From contig CANLDN010000016.1 in the NCBI GenBank assembly GCA_947489445.1, positions 1-50,824 of the forward strand: a stretch of DNA of 50,824 bases. The letters are read 5' to 3'. The notes under the pieces were generated by a model. It was given only the letters and a program-made list of their open reading frames with translations, was not told where the DNA came from and ran no database searches. Made by a program: the position numbers and the translations under genes. The DNA comes from an uncultured Paracoccaceae bacterium (GTDB taxonomy: Bacteria > Pseudomonadota > Alphaproteobacteria > Rhodobacterales > Rhodobacteraceae). Numbering within the stretch: the first letter of the stretch is position 1; each line of letters begins with the position of its first letter. Positions 8,460 through 15,953 of this stretch are shown here, piece by piece.

Positions 8460-8810
8460 ATGCCGCTCAAAGTCCGCAAAAACCAAAGCCCCGAACCGCC
8501 GCAGCCTTGTATGCTGACGCATTGTATGGCGGTGATCTCCGGCGCTTGGGCCGCCAATGTGATTTGGTCGCTGCGTGCTGGCCCGCGCCGCTTTAACGAG
8601 TTGCGTACCGACATTCCGCCAATTTCAGCCAAGGTGCTCTCCACACGGCTGACGGAGCTTGAGCAGCGCGGAGTGTTGTCCCGGAACGTGCAACCAACCT
8701 CGCCCCCATCCGTCGAATATGCCCTTACAGAGCTGGGCGGTGAACTTGTGCCTGCGCTTGAGGCCATTGTGAAAGTTGGCCATCGGTTGAAGATGCGCGA
8801 CGAAGGGTAA
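8460..8810 (+). CDS. HxlR-family transcriptional regulator
   Basis: Winged HTH regulator of 116 residues, the usual HxlR size. The family pattern is clear: CMLTHCMAVISGAWAANVIWSLRAGPRRFNELRTDIPPISAKVLSTRLTELEQRGVLSRN, then PSVEYALTELGGELVPALEAI. HxlR regulators respond to aldehydes, quinones or oxidants, often through a Cys; Cys17 and Cys22 are candidates (inference). It is transcribed divergently from the GST-led operon. The strongest clue to its role is that operon's electrophile-handling content. Confidence 0.9.
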   Translation: MPLKVRKNQSPEPPQPCMLTHCMAVISGAWAANVIWSLRAGPRRFNELRTDIPPISAKVLSTRLTELEQRGVLSRNVQPTSPPSVEYALTELGGELVPALEAIVKVGHRLKMRDEG

Positions 8811-8937
8811 AAGTCAGTCATGCTCTATTCCCGCTGATTGATCATCTCGCGATGAAAATGCAGTTTTCACTGTGATGTTCTTTAGTGGGGCAATTCCCTT
8901 TCCAGAGAGCGTTCAAAACACCTCACGCAAGGCACTG

Positions 8938-9864
8938 CTAAAGCGCGTCGAACATCAGTCCAGTCCAAATGTCCGTTGAGAAAAATCCCCCAGACCATTT
9001 GGCATCAAATTGGTCTAGCGGCCTAAGATCGACTACTTGCTGGCGCGTTTTTCCTTCGCCTTTCAGTTTGCTGAGTTCATCGCGGGCATACTGAAGCATT
9101 GCGAGGTAATCCAAGAGGTCATCGCGGGATCCCAACGAGCCGTGGCCCGGGATGACTTTGGTATGTTCATCGGTGTGGTCGCGTAGCATTTCAACGGCAC
9201 TGATCGTGCCCTGCAAGGTACCGCCATTGTGAGTATCAATCACCGGATAGATGCCGTTGAAGAATACGTCCCCCGCGTGCACGACATTGGCCATCTCAAA
9301 AAATACCACCAAGTCTCCGTCCGTGTGTGCCCGGGGCGTATGGACGGCGCGCATTATGTCGCCATTTAAATGGAAGCTCATCGAGTCCTTAAAGGTGACA
9401 ACGGGCAATCCATCGCTTGCCATCGGCTGAAACGACAAATCAAAAAGAGGAATATCACTTCCATCAGCAAGACGCGTGCGGGCCATCTCGTGACTGAAAA
9501 TCGTTGTACCTGTCCCGCCAAGAAGTTCATTTCCGCCAGTATGGTCAAAATGGAAATGGGTGTTGATCAGGAACCGGGGAGGCTCGCCCCCCAATTGGTT
9601 TATAAGCGCAAGCAATTCCGGCAAAGCAGGTGCCATCTGATCGTCGATAAGAAACGTGCCATCGTCCCCGATCATGACGCCGATGTTCCCACCATCGCCT
9701 GTCAGCATGTACAGGTTTTCGGCGACTTTCGTTGACATCAGATGGGGCCCATCCGCCAACGCCGGTATTGGAACGGCGATCATGGCAGTTAAGAACAAGG
9801 TCAGAGACAGAGACCTACTGAGTCTGTGAACCCTGTGTTTTCCTGAAGTGCGGTTGCTCGTCAT
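8938..9864 (-). CDS. Secreted metallo-beta-lactamase-fold hydrolase
   Basis: MBL-fold hydrolase of 308 residues with an N-terminal signal peptide (about 1-38, ending ALA-DG). The zinc site is intact: THFHFDHTGG (HxHxDH), HTPRAHTDGD, HAGDVFF and PGHG. It resembles the subgroup of periplasmic MBL hydrolases near quinohemoprotein or glyoxalase genes; the substrate is not known. The start at 9864 is preferred because it places the signal sequence at the N terminus; an in-frame start at 9942 is less likely. It ends a minus-strand operon running from 11723 and lies 80 bases after the glyoxalase-like gene. Confidence 0.85.
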   Translation of the reverse strand: MTSNRTSGKHRVHRLSRSLSLTLFLTAMIAVPIPALADGPHLMSTKVAENLYMLTGDGGNIGVMIGDDGTFLIDDQMAPALPELLALINQLGGEPPRFLINTHFHFDHTGGNELLGGTGTTIFSHEMARTRLADGSDIPLFDLSFQPMASDGLPVVTFKDSMSFHLNGDIMRAVHTPRAHTDGDLVVFFEMANVVHAGDVFFNGIYPVIDTHNGGTLQGTISAVEMLRDHTDEHTKVIPGHGSLGSRDDLLDYLAMLQYARDELSKLKGEGKTRQQVVDLRPLDQFDAKWSGGFFSTDIWTGLMFDAL

Positions 9865-9944
9865 GGTGTGTCTCGTTTCATAGATTGCCGTGCCCAAAGC
9901 GTTTGTGATCCACGTCAGCCGTGCCTCATCGCTTGTAGGCACGC

Positions 9945-10373
9945 CTAGGGCGCTTGGATTAGCTCAATATTGTAGCCGTCAGGGTCTTTGATGAAGGCGA
10001 TGGTTTCGTGTTCGCCGGTTTCATCCGGTGCCGCTTTCATCGGGCCCGGGTTTCGGGTGATTTCAACGCCCAGCCCGGCCAGATGAAGGCAGGTCTGGTG
10101 TATGTCGAGAACCTCCAATGCGATGTGTCCATATCCGGTGCCGTGCGAATAGCTGTGCTCGCCCCAGTTATAGGTCAGCTCAATCATTGCGCTGCTGTCG
10201 GGATAACCGACAAAGACCAGCGTAAATTCAGCAGCTGTAAAAGTCTCTCGACGCAATTCCTGCATCCCGAGTGCATCGCAATAAAAGCGCAAGGACCGAT
10301 CGAGGTCTCGGACACGGACCATCGAATAAAGAATGGCGTGCGGGGTGTTTGGGTACGTTGACTGAGTGTTCAT
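9945..10373 (-). CDS. Glyoxalase I-like VOC-family protein
   Basis: Protein of 142 residues with the vicinal-oxygen-chelate fold and close similarity to lactoylglutathione lyase, which isomerises the methylglyoxal-glutathione hemithioacetal. Motifs are MVRVRDLDRSLRFYCDALGM, MIELTYNWGEHSY, GYGHIALEV and AFIKDPDGYNIELI. Three of the four usual metal ligands are visible (Glu in IELTYNWG, His in GHIAL, Glu in NIELI). The first ligand, His in HTMLRV, is replaced by Tyr (YSMVRV). The protein may therefore bind metal differently or have another activity. It sits in the TetR-linked operon. Confidence 0.82.
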   Translation of the reverse strand: MNTQSTYPNTPHAILYSMVRVRDLDRSLRFYCDALGMQELRRETFTAAEFTLVFVGYPDSSAMIELTYNWGEHSYSHGTGYGHIALEVLDIHQTCLHLAGLGVEITRNPGPMKAAPDETGEHETIAFIKDPDGYNIELIQAP

Positions 10374-10436
10374 AATGATACGCCTGAAGGATCCAAAGGA
10401 CCGGGGACAAACACTGCCTGTCCCCGGTAGCTTATT

Positions 10437-10907
10437 TTAGCGGCAGATTTCACCCTGGTAGCGGACCAGCCCAACAAGGTTGTCATCGTCGCGCAAATCA
10501 ACGAGGCCATAGCTGTTGAACTGGCCTGAGTAGCCCTTCATCGTGCCGCGTGTGACGTCTGGCTGAATGTCGTAGGTGATTTCGATCATAAAGCGGCCCG
10601 GTTTGCCCGGCACGGCGGTCAGAACGCCCAGATCCTTTGTTTGGAATGCGCCGCCATCGTCACGGCCAAAGTAATGTTCCATGTCCATCTCAAGGCCCGT
10701 TTCAGTCTCGCGGGTGGCCGTGATCTTGCCAGCCGCGTTTTGAACCGCGCCAGTCAAAGTGGCCGAGATGATCATCGGCTGACCTTCGCCTTCGCCAAAG
10801 AAGTTAGGGATGGCGACGCCGCCCATTTCAAAGCAGTCGGCAGCCATTGCAGCAGTTGACGACATCGCAAGCGCCATGATGGCACCAGAAAGAGAGTTCA
10901 GTTTCAT
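10437..10907 (-). CDS. Secreted protein of unknown function
   Basis: Protein of 156 residues with a clear signal peptide (MKLNSLSGAIMALAMSSTAAMA, cleavage before ADC). The mature part is strand-rich, with two cysteines near its two ends (about residues 24 and 155) that could form a disulphide. I do not recognise a domain. It lies between the duplicated YdhR-like gene and the glyoxalase-like gene in one transcription direction, so it is probably part of the TetR-controlled operon. Confidence 0.75.
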   Translation of the reverse strand: MKLNSLSGAIMALAMSSTAAMAADCFEMGGVAIPNFFGEGEGQPMIISATLTGAVQNAAGKITATRETETGLEMDMEHYFGRDDGGAFQTKDLGVLTAVPGKPGRFMIEITYDIQPDVTRGTMKGYSGQFNSYGLVDLRDDDNLVGLVRYQGEICR

Positions 10908-10931
10908 GTCATTTCCGTTCAGTTGAAGATG

Positions 10932-11723
10932 TTAAAGGTAGTAGGGAGAGTTGAGGCCGCGGCTTGCGGCCTCGGTCACACGGGCATCGAAGACGCGCGT
11001 ATAGAAGGCAGCGTTCATCGCGGCTGTCGTTTTCGGGAATTCATTGATGGCAAAGTCCAACGCATTTTCGACAGTGTCGAAGGCGTCCAAGCCACCCAGC
11101 GTGTTTGTGTTGTGTCCACTTAGCCAGATCTTGGACAACAGTCCCTTTTGCCTGCGCAAGACCGGATTTCGGTCCTGCCATGGTGCGTTTTCAAATGGAA
11201 CCGCGACCTGCACTTCGGTGTAAACAAATGCGCGGGGCTCGGCTTTGACCCGTCCGCCAAAATGGGGCGCATCCATCGCCGCGCTGGCCTCTGCGGTTGC
11301 CTGATTATCAAAGACCCGCGTTGTTTGCGCCACGCCAAAGTCACGGGCCAGAGCAGGGAAAAAATCCGTGCAGTACAGCAGCGCATCATCGACGCTCGCA
11401 AACCCGTAAAGCCCGCCGACAGAATGGTTGCCCAGCCCGGAAAACCACGTTTTGTCAACAAACCCGGGTTGGGCCGCGATGGCAGCATTCAGCTTTTCCC
11501 AAGGAACATCCGTGAAGGGCACGGACGCTTGCAATTCCGTGTAAACGAAGGCGTTGGCAGGCATAGTTTGGCGTTCCTTTTGATTGGATTGCGCAGTTGC
11601 AGCTGACCTGTGAACAGTCAGCCCTATTGCCGCGAGGGGAATAGCGGCCAGCCCTGCGGTAACTTTGCGCCGTGACATTGGCGCAGTTCCACCGGGCGCG
11701 TGCCGGGGCACACGTGAAGCCAT
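10932..11723 (-). CDS. Secreted YdhR-like protein with an internal duplication
   Basis: Protein of 263 residues. An N-terminal export signal contains SRRKVTAGLAAIPLAAIGL, a twin-arginine-like pattern. The mature part has two copies of one domain of about 95 residues: copy 1 starts AFVYTELQASVPFTDVPW (about 58), copy 2 AFVYTEVQVAVPFENAPW (about 165). Each copy has GLyGF/GLdAF-type and TRVFD motifs. The pattern resembles the dimeric alpha/beta-barrel YdhR monooxygenase-like family (inference), fused as a tandem that would replace a dimer. The ATG at 11723 follows AAGGAG at eight bases. First gene of the operon facing the TetR regulator. Confidence 0.72.
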   Translation of the reverse strand: MASRVPRHAPGGTAPMSRRKVTAGLAAIPLAAIGLTVHRSAATAQSNQKERQTMPANAFVYTELQASVPFTDVPWEKLNAAIAAQPGFVDKTWFSGLGNHSVGGLYGFASVDDALLYCTDFFPALARDFGVAQTTRVFDNQATAEASAAMDAPHFGGRVKAEPRAFVYTEVQVAVPFENAPWQDRNPVLRRQKGLLSKIWLSGHNTNTLGGLDAFDTVENALDFAINEFPKTTAAMNAAFYTRVFDARVTEAASRGLNSPYYL

Positions 11724-11788
11724 GTCGTTTTCTCCTTAAGATTGGTGCCACCTACCTTGGTGGTTGCCTTGGGGTGGGTAACGAAATA

Positions 11789-11810
11789 TAACGATCCCTA
11801 TATATCGCTA
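11789..11810. promoter_or_regulatory. Candidate TetR operator
   Basis: Imperfect inverted repeat TAaCGAT-N8-ATCGcTA in the AT-rich gap between the divergent YdhR-like and TetR genes (11724-11881). A TetR repressor typically binds such a palindrome to control both directions. A related half-site (AACGTTA) lies near 11850. Confidence 0.4.
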
Positions 11811-11881
11811 TTCCGATTGGCGCCCGCCGTCAATCAAAAATATAGTGAACGTTATTTTTTGAGGTAAAGGATTGACTTAGC

Positions 11882-12460
11882 TTGAAAAAATCAGAATCAA
11901 CTAAGATGAAACTGCTAGAGGCGTCGGGCCGGGCGTTTCGAAAAGAGGGCTATTCAGGGATCGGGGTCGACTCAATAGCGAAAGATGCTGGTGTCACGTC
12001 CGGTGCATTTTATGCCCATCTGAAATCCAAGAACGATGCGTTCCGGGCGGCACTTGTCGCCGGTCTGGAAGACGTCCTTGCCGCTTTGCCCGAGTATCGC
12101 AAGAAGCATGGCGCCCAGTGGCCTGAAGCTTTTGCAGACTATTATCTTGGAAAAGGTCACCGGATGGACCTAGAGGGCGGTTGCGCAATGACCAGTCTGA
12201 CGCCGGACGTGATCAGGACAGATCCAGCTGTGCGAACCGAATACGCGGAACTGATGAGCCGCATCATCAAAGAGATTGCAGACCACCTGCCGAAGGCAGG
12301 GTCTGCGGCCGAACGCGAAGCAATTGCATGGGCGTTCCTGTCGACACTGATTGGCGGGCTTACCCTCTCGCGGGCTGTGGGATCAGGTCCCGCCGCTGAC
12401 CAGATCGCGCGCTCCAGCAAGGCGGCGGCACTCGACGCAATCGGCTATGCGGCAGGCTAG
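11882..12460 (+). CDS. TetR-family transcriptional regulator
   Basis: Repressor-type regulator of 192 residues. The N-terminal HTH (about 8-55) contains AFRKEGYSGIGVDSIAKDAGVTSGAFYAHLKSKNDAF, a canonical TetR pattern. The C-terminal domain contains GGCAMTSLTPDV, typical of the TetR subgroup related to NemR/AcuR regulators that sense electrophiles through a Cys. The frame starts with TTG at 11882; an ATG at codon 9 is an alternative. It is divergent from the YdhR/glyoxalase/MBL operon and is its likely regulator. Confidence 0.87.
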   Translation: MKKSESTKMKLLEASGRAFRKEGYSGIGVDSIAKDAGVTSGAFYAHLKSKNDAFRAALVAGLEDVLAALPEYRKKHGAQWPEAFADYYLGKGHRMDLEGGCAMTSLTPDVIRTDPAVRTEYAELMSRIIKEIADHLPKAGSAAEREAIAWAFLSTLIGGLTLSRAVGSGPAADQIARSSKAAALDAIGYAAG

Positions 12461-12465
12461 GAGAG

Positions 12466-12735
12466 TCAGGCGACAAGGCTGTCGCGGTGCGACCTGCAAT
12501 ACGGGATCAGAATGTCCCGAAAAGCACTCAATTTTCGCGATGGCCAGATATCAGGGTGCCCCACCACCCAGATATCTGCATAGGTTTGTGGCAGCAGTAG
12601 CGGCTCTGTGCACCAGATCAGCCGCTGCGCGTCCACGAAAATGGGCATCCGAACGACACCCAACCCAGCCTGAGCCGCGCCAACCATGGCCAAAATATCA
12701 TCAGCCGCAGATGGACCCGATAGCGGGGAAAGTCA
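12466..12735 (-). pseudogene. C-terminal remnant of a LysR-family regulator
   Basis: Only about the last 88 codons of a LysR effector domain remain: DDILAMVGAAQAGLGVVRMPIF, then PQTYADIWVVGHPDIWPSRKLSAFRDIL. This matches the usual LysR C terminus (AGLGIARLP ... IWVLTHPDL ... VRAFRDFL). A stop codon lies in frame just upstream (near 12736), and no HTH domain is found. It abuts the TetR stop by 5 bases. 12736-12982 holds no gene I can support; it carries a repeat-like GC-rich patch near 12900-12960 containing ATGCTGCGG. Confidence 0.65.
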
Positions 12736-12982
12736 GTTGTAATCCTCTTCGGCATGATGGGATATAAGGAAGATATACCCCATCATGCCTGCCATTCGTA
12801 CTCCCTGCAGCATCCGTCACAAAGGGCTCTTTTACGACGTTGGAGCGCGCAGCATTTGAGCTCCTGTGCAATCTGACCTCGTTGAGGACGGCCCTCAGCA
12901 GACGCTCGCCGTGGCAACGGATGCTGCGGTGCAGCTTTTCCCGGAAGCAGACATTGGAGATTCCCAGCTTCCCACCCGCCAA

Positions 12983-13543
12983 TCACAGAAGATCGGGTTC
13001 TTTTGTCCGCCGTTCCGCTAGCTCTCGATAGAGCGCTGGAGGCGACACCCCGATCCAATCAGCGACACGCACCCACCCGCCTATTTCCGGCGAACCGTAA
13101 AGTTCGAGATAGGCATTCAACCGATCTGTGACCTTCCTCAAGCGCATGATTTCAATGCGGGTTCGGAGGATTTGTAGCTCTCTCGCTGTGCTTTCAAAAG
13201 CTTTGACTGAGAGCCGGTCTGATGAGGCAGAATTCTCAAGCAAACCCCTCAGTTCGGTTTTGGAGACCAAAGAAACCGTTGTCAGGACCTCGGTAACAGC
13301 GTCGCAGTGATAACGTTCCGCAAAGAGGGATGCTTCGGCAACTAGCCCGGCTGCTCCGGCCGTGTGCAGGGTCAAAAGCCCGCCATCTTGGAGCGCCCGC
13401 CGAAGGGATATGCGCCCTTCACGAACTAAGAATGCCCATTCAACTTGATCGCCTTGACGAAACAGAGTTTCGCCTTCTCGCAGCAAGCGCTTCGGAGCGC
13501 CGTCAAAAAAAGGGAGCCAATGATCGCACATGATCTCTATCAT
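12983..13543 (-). CDS. Crp/Fnr-family transcriptional regulator
   Basis: Regulator of 186 residues with an N-terminal cyclic-nucleotide-binding-like beta barrel (LREGETLFRQGDQVEWAFLVREGRISLRR) and a shortened C-terminal helix-turn-helix (WVRVADWIGVSPPALYRELAERR). FNR-type N-terminal cysteines are absent, so oxygen sensing through an iron-sulfur cluster is unlikely. It is divergent from the copper-associated genes starting at 13610, with 66 bases between, and is a candidate second regulator of that cluster. Two starts are possible (13543 and 13531). Confidence 0.8.
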   Translation of the reverse strand: MIEIMCDHWLPFFDGAPKRLLREGETLFRQGDQVEWAFLVREGRISLRRALQDGGLLTLHTAGAAGLVAEASLFAERYHCDAVTEVLTTVSLVSKTELRGLLENSASSDRLSVKAFESTARELQILRTRIEIMRLRKVTDRLNAYLELYGSPEIGGWVRVADWIGVSPPALYRELAERRTKEPDLL

Positions 13544-13609
13544 GTTCCATCTTGCGCAGGGTGTGCAATGCCTTCGGGCTAGTTATTGGACTAATCAAGG
13601 ACTTCAACA

Positions 13610-14206
13610 ATGCGTATCGCACACGTCGCACTTCTTATCATGGCTTTGCCCACGGTCGCGTTGTCTCAGACCCATGATGGAAGTCATGGATCGACGCCTT
13701 CGACTTACGCAGGCGAAGAAACGCGCCTGATTAAGTCTCTTTCGGAACAAGACTTGGAAGAAATCGCGCGCGGCGGTGGATGGGGGCTTGCGCGAGCAGC
13801 CGAACTCAATGGTGTTCCAGGGCCAACGCACCTCCTCGAACTAGCGGATCAAATCGGGCTGAGCGAGCAGCAGCGCGACGACATCGAGGCGATCCGAGCG
13901 CAGATGCAGGCAGACGCCATAACTGCCGGGGAGCGGTTCGTCGCAGCTGAACAAGCGCTGGACGCAGCCTTTCAAAACGGTGCGCCTGGTGCTGAGGCGC
14001 TTGAACGGCTGGTTACTGAAGCGGGGCAAGCGCGGGCAGCCCTCCGCCTCGTTCATCTGAATGCTCATCTGTTGACATTGCCACTGCTGACTGATGCCCA
14101 AGTCAGCCAGTACGCGGTGTTGCGTGGTTATTCAGATGATCCATGCGCCTCTGTACCAGACGGGCACGACCCGGACATGTGGCGCAGTCATAACGGATGC
14201 AACTAA
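13610..14206 (+). CDS. Periplasmic metal-sensor-like protein (Spy/CpxP-like)
   Basis: Protein of 198 residues with a signal peptide (MRIAHVALLIMALPTVALS). The mature part is helical: GGGWGLARAAELNGVPGPTHLLELADQIGLSEQQRDDIEAIRAQMQADA resembles periplasmic heavy-metal-sensor/Spy-CpxP proteins with LTxxQ-type helices. A C-terminal segment has two cysteines and His/Asp residues (DDPCASVPDGHDPDMW) that could bind copper (inference). First gene of the plus-strand copper cluster. Confidence 0.72.
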   Translation: MRIAHVALLIMALPTVALSQTHDGSHGSTPSTYAGEETRLIKSLSEQDLEEIARGGGWGLARAAELNGVPGPTHLLELADQIGLSEQQRDDIEAIRAQMQADAITAGERFVAAEQALDAAFQNGAPGAEALERLVTEAGQARAALRLVHLNAHLLTLPLLTDAQVSQYAVLRGYSDDPCASVPDGHDPDMWRSHNGCN

Positions 14207-14248
14207 GCTCGATCGCGGCGACACATCCTCGTGACTTGTCAAAGCCAT

Positions 14249-14270
14249 ATACCCCCAGTAGGTATTGGGG
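14249..14270 (+). promoter_or_regulatory. CsoR-type operator upstream of the small secreted protein
   Basis: ATACC-N7-GGTAT flanked by G/C tracts (ATACCCCCAGTAGGTAT), immediately before the ATG at 14271. A promoter-like TTGTCA (14236-14241) and TAGGTA (14259-14264), 17 bases apart, overlap it, so a repressor here would block transcription. If that -10 is real, the mRNA would be almost leaderless. It resembles the site at 17172-17194. Confidence 0.5.
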
Positions 14271-14606
14271 ATGTTTCGCTTGGTTCTGTCAATCATTCTT
14301 GTTGTTGCATTCGCCGGTGCATCCACCGCGTCTGTGATGCATGGCTTGAACCATGGATCGGACCACGCAGACCACCACGCCGAAATGTCAAAAAGCGATC
14401 TTTTGGCTGATGCTGAGACGGCACTCGCGGACTGCTGCGATGCCACCAGCGGAATGGGATCAACCCCCTGTTTTGGCGATCTTGCGGCCACGTCGGCGAT
14501 TGCGCCGGTTAATCCCGCAAACAGATCGGTTGGTGGTGTTCTGTACGCCGATTTCGATTTTGCGAACCTAACGCTTGCTGTCCCCACCGGTCCTCCGAAA
14601 GTCTGA
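14271..14606 (+). CDS. Small secreted His/Cys-rich protein, copper-linked
   Basis: Protein of 111 residues with a signal peptide (MFRLVLSIILVVAFAGASTAS). The mature N terminus is His-rich (MHGLNHGSDHADHHAEM), followed by ADCCDATSGMGSTPCFGD, which gives plausible soft-metal ligands. I do not recognise a named family; it resembles CopL-like small metal-binding proteins found with copper genes (inference). The ATG at 14271 is preferred over a TTG two codons upstream. It sits between a CsoR-like operator and the DUF411 gene. Confidence 0.65.
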   Translation: MFRLVLSIILVVAFAGASTASVMHGLNHGSDHADHHAEMSKSDLLADAETALADCCDATSGMGSTPCFGDLAATSAIAPVNPANRSVGGVLYADFDFANLTLAVPTGPPKV

Positions 14607-14664
14607 ACGGCAACGGGCGCTTGCCCGCAGCCCATTCAACTTTCTAATCAAAGGACCGACAGAC

Positions 14665-15132
14665 ATGATCACACGTCGTCACTTCACTACCCTATCCGCA
14701 ACTACTCTTGTCATAGCCGCTCTGCCTGCTCGCGCTGGCACACCTATGCGCGTTCTCGCTTCTCCCGGCTGCGGGTGCTGTCACGCCTGGGCTGACCTAG
14801 CTCGCGCACGCGGCTACGCCGTCACCGTCGAGGAACTAACCGATCCTGAAACGCAAAAGTCAGAGCGCGGAATACCGCTTGAGCTCGCCTCCTGTCACAC
14901 CATTGAAGCAGATGGATATGTCTTCGAAGGGCATGTGCCGTTCGAAGCATTGGAAGCCGTCTTGAAGGATCGCCCGGACATCACTGGGCTTGCTGTTCCT
15001 GGCATGCCGATGGGCTCTCCTGGCATGGGAGATGACCCGTCCGCGCGTTTCGACGTCATTGCATTTGGTGGAGAGGCTGGCACCGGCACAATGTACTACC
15101 GTGCTGGCACGGCGCAGCCGTTCGACACCTGA
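14665..15132 (+). CDS. DUF411 metal-binding protein
   Basis: Exported protein of 155 residues (signal MITRRHFTTLSATTLVIAALPARA with a twin-arginine-like start). The DUF411 fold is thioredoxin-like and linked to copper handling. The signature SPGCGCCHAWADLARARGY is present, followed by LASCHT, GYVFEGHVPFEAL and GLAVPGMPMGSPGM. The cysteines and the methionine-rich loop are probable copper ligands. Start chosen at 14665; the frame is open further upstream but without signal-peptide character. Its stop overlaps the cytochrome start by one base. Confidence 0.87.
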   Translation: MITRRHFTTLSATTLVIAALPARAGTPMRVLASPGCGCCHAWADLARARGYAVTVEELTDPETQKSERGIPLELASCHTIEADGYVFEGHVPFEALEAVLKDRPDITGLAVPGMPMGSPGMGDDPSARFDVIAFGGEAGTGTMYYRAGTAQPFDT

Positions 15133-15596
15133 TGGTAAGTCCAAAAGCAGTTTTGCTAACCGGCGGGCTCGCGCTCGCCGGTTTCGCCGCCGCATTTGTT
15201 CTGGCTCAACCTTCTGAAGCGGTTGGTATTTTGACGCCTGATGACCCCGAAGTGGTCGCCTTGGGCCAAGACATCTACGCGACTCAATGCGCCGCTTGCC
15301 ATGGCGCGCGCCTGGAGGGGCAGCCAAACTGGCGGATGCGTGGCGAGGATGGTTTGCTACCTGCGCCGCCGCATGACGCCACCGGGCATACCTGGCACCA
15401 TGATGACGAAACGCTTTTCACCCTGACCAAATACGGACTTGCCGGTCTGATGGAGAACGCGCCACCATCTGGCATGCCTGTCTACGAGGGCGTGCTCAGC
15501 GATGATGAGGTCATTGCGGTGCTGTCCTTCATCAAGTCAACTTGGCCTGATGACCTTCGTCAGTATCACGACGAACTGAATGCCCAGTCCGAATAG
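15132..15596 (+). CDS. c-type cytochrome
   Basis: Single-haem cytochrome c of 154 residues with an N-terminal membrane/signal segment (about 5-27). The haem site is CAACH (about residue 55), preceded by ALGQDIYATQ. The distal Met ligand is likely in SGMPVY. ALSFIK-type C-terminal helix: VLSFIKSTWP. It is translationally coupled to DUF411 (one-base overlap) and followed by copC at 12 bases. Its role in copper resistance is probably electron transfer in the periplasm, partner unknown. Confidence 0.88.
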   Translation: MVSPKAVLLTGGLALAGFAAAFVLAQPSEAVGILTPDDPEVVALGQDIYATQCAACHGARLEGQPNWRMRGEDGLLPAPPHDATGHTWHHDDETLFTLTKYGLAGLMENAPPSGMPVYEGVLSDDEVIAVLSFIKSTWPDDLRQYHDELNAQSE

Positions 15597-15608
15597 AGGA
15601 AAACTCAG

Positions 15609-15953
15609 ATGATCAAACAAACTCTTCTCGGCTTGGCCGTTGTAGTTGCTCCCGCTCTTGCCTTTGCGCATTCGAAATCTGAGGCCACAACACCCGCCAA
15701 CGGTGCGACAGTCACGGAAGTGCCCGAGCTTTCAATGCGCTTCGATGATCCGATGCGCATCATTTCAGTCACGCTTACCTCTCCAGATGGCGATGTCGAA
15801 ATCGAACGCGAGACAGGTATGGACCCCTCTACGGAGTTCCGGGCTTTGCCATTGGAAGAACTTGCGCCTGGAAGCTATCGCTTCGACTGGCGCGGAATGG
15901 CGTCGGACGGCCATCCGATGCAGGGCAGCTTCTCCTTCACGGTCACTGAGTGA
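15609..15953 (+). CDS. copC: Copper resistance protein CopC
   Basis: Periplasmic copper-binding protein of 114 residues. The signal peptide (MIKQTLLGLAVVVAPALAFA) would be cut before His, so the mature protein begins HSKSEATTPANG, with the N-terminal His used for Cu(II) in CopC. The second copper motif SDGHPMQGSF is present near the C terminus, and the beta-sandwich segments are typical (SMRFDDPMRIISVTL). The stop overlaps the GTG start of copD, the classic copC-copD pair. Confidence 0.92.
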   Translation: MIKQTLLGLAVVVAPALAFAHSKSEATTPANGATVTEVPELSMRFDDPMRIISVTLTSPDGDVEIERETGMDPSTEFRALPLEELAPGSYRFDWRGMASDGHPMQGSFSFTVTE

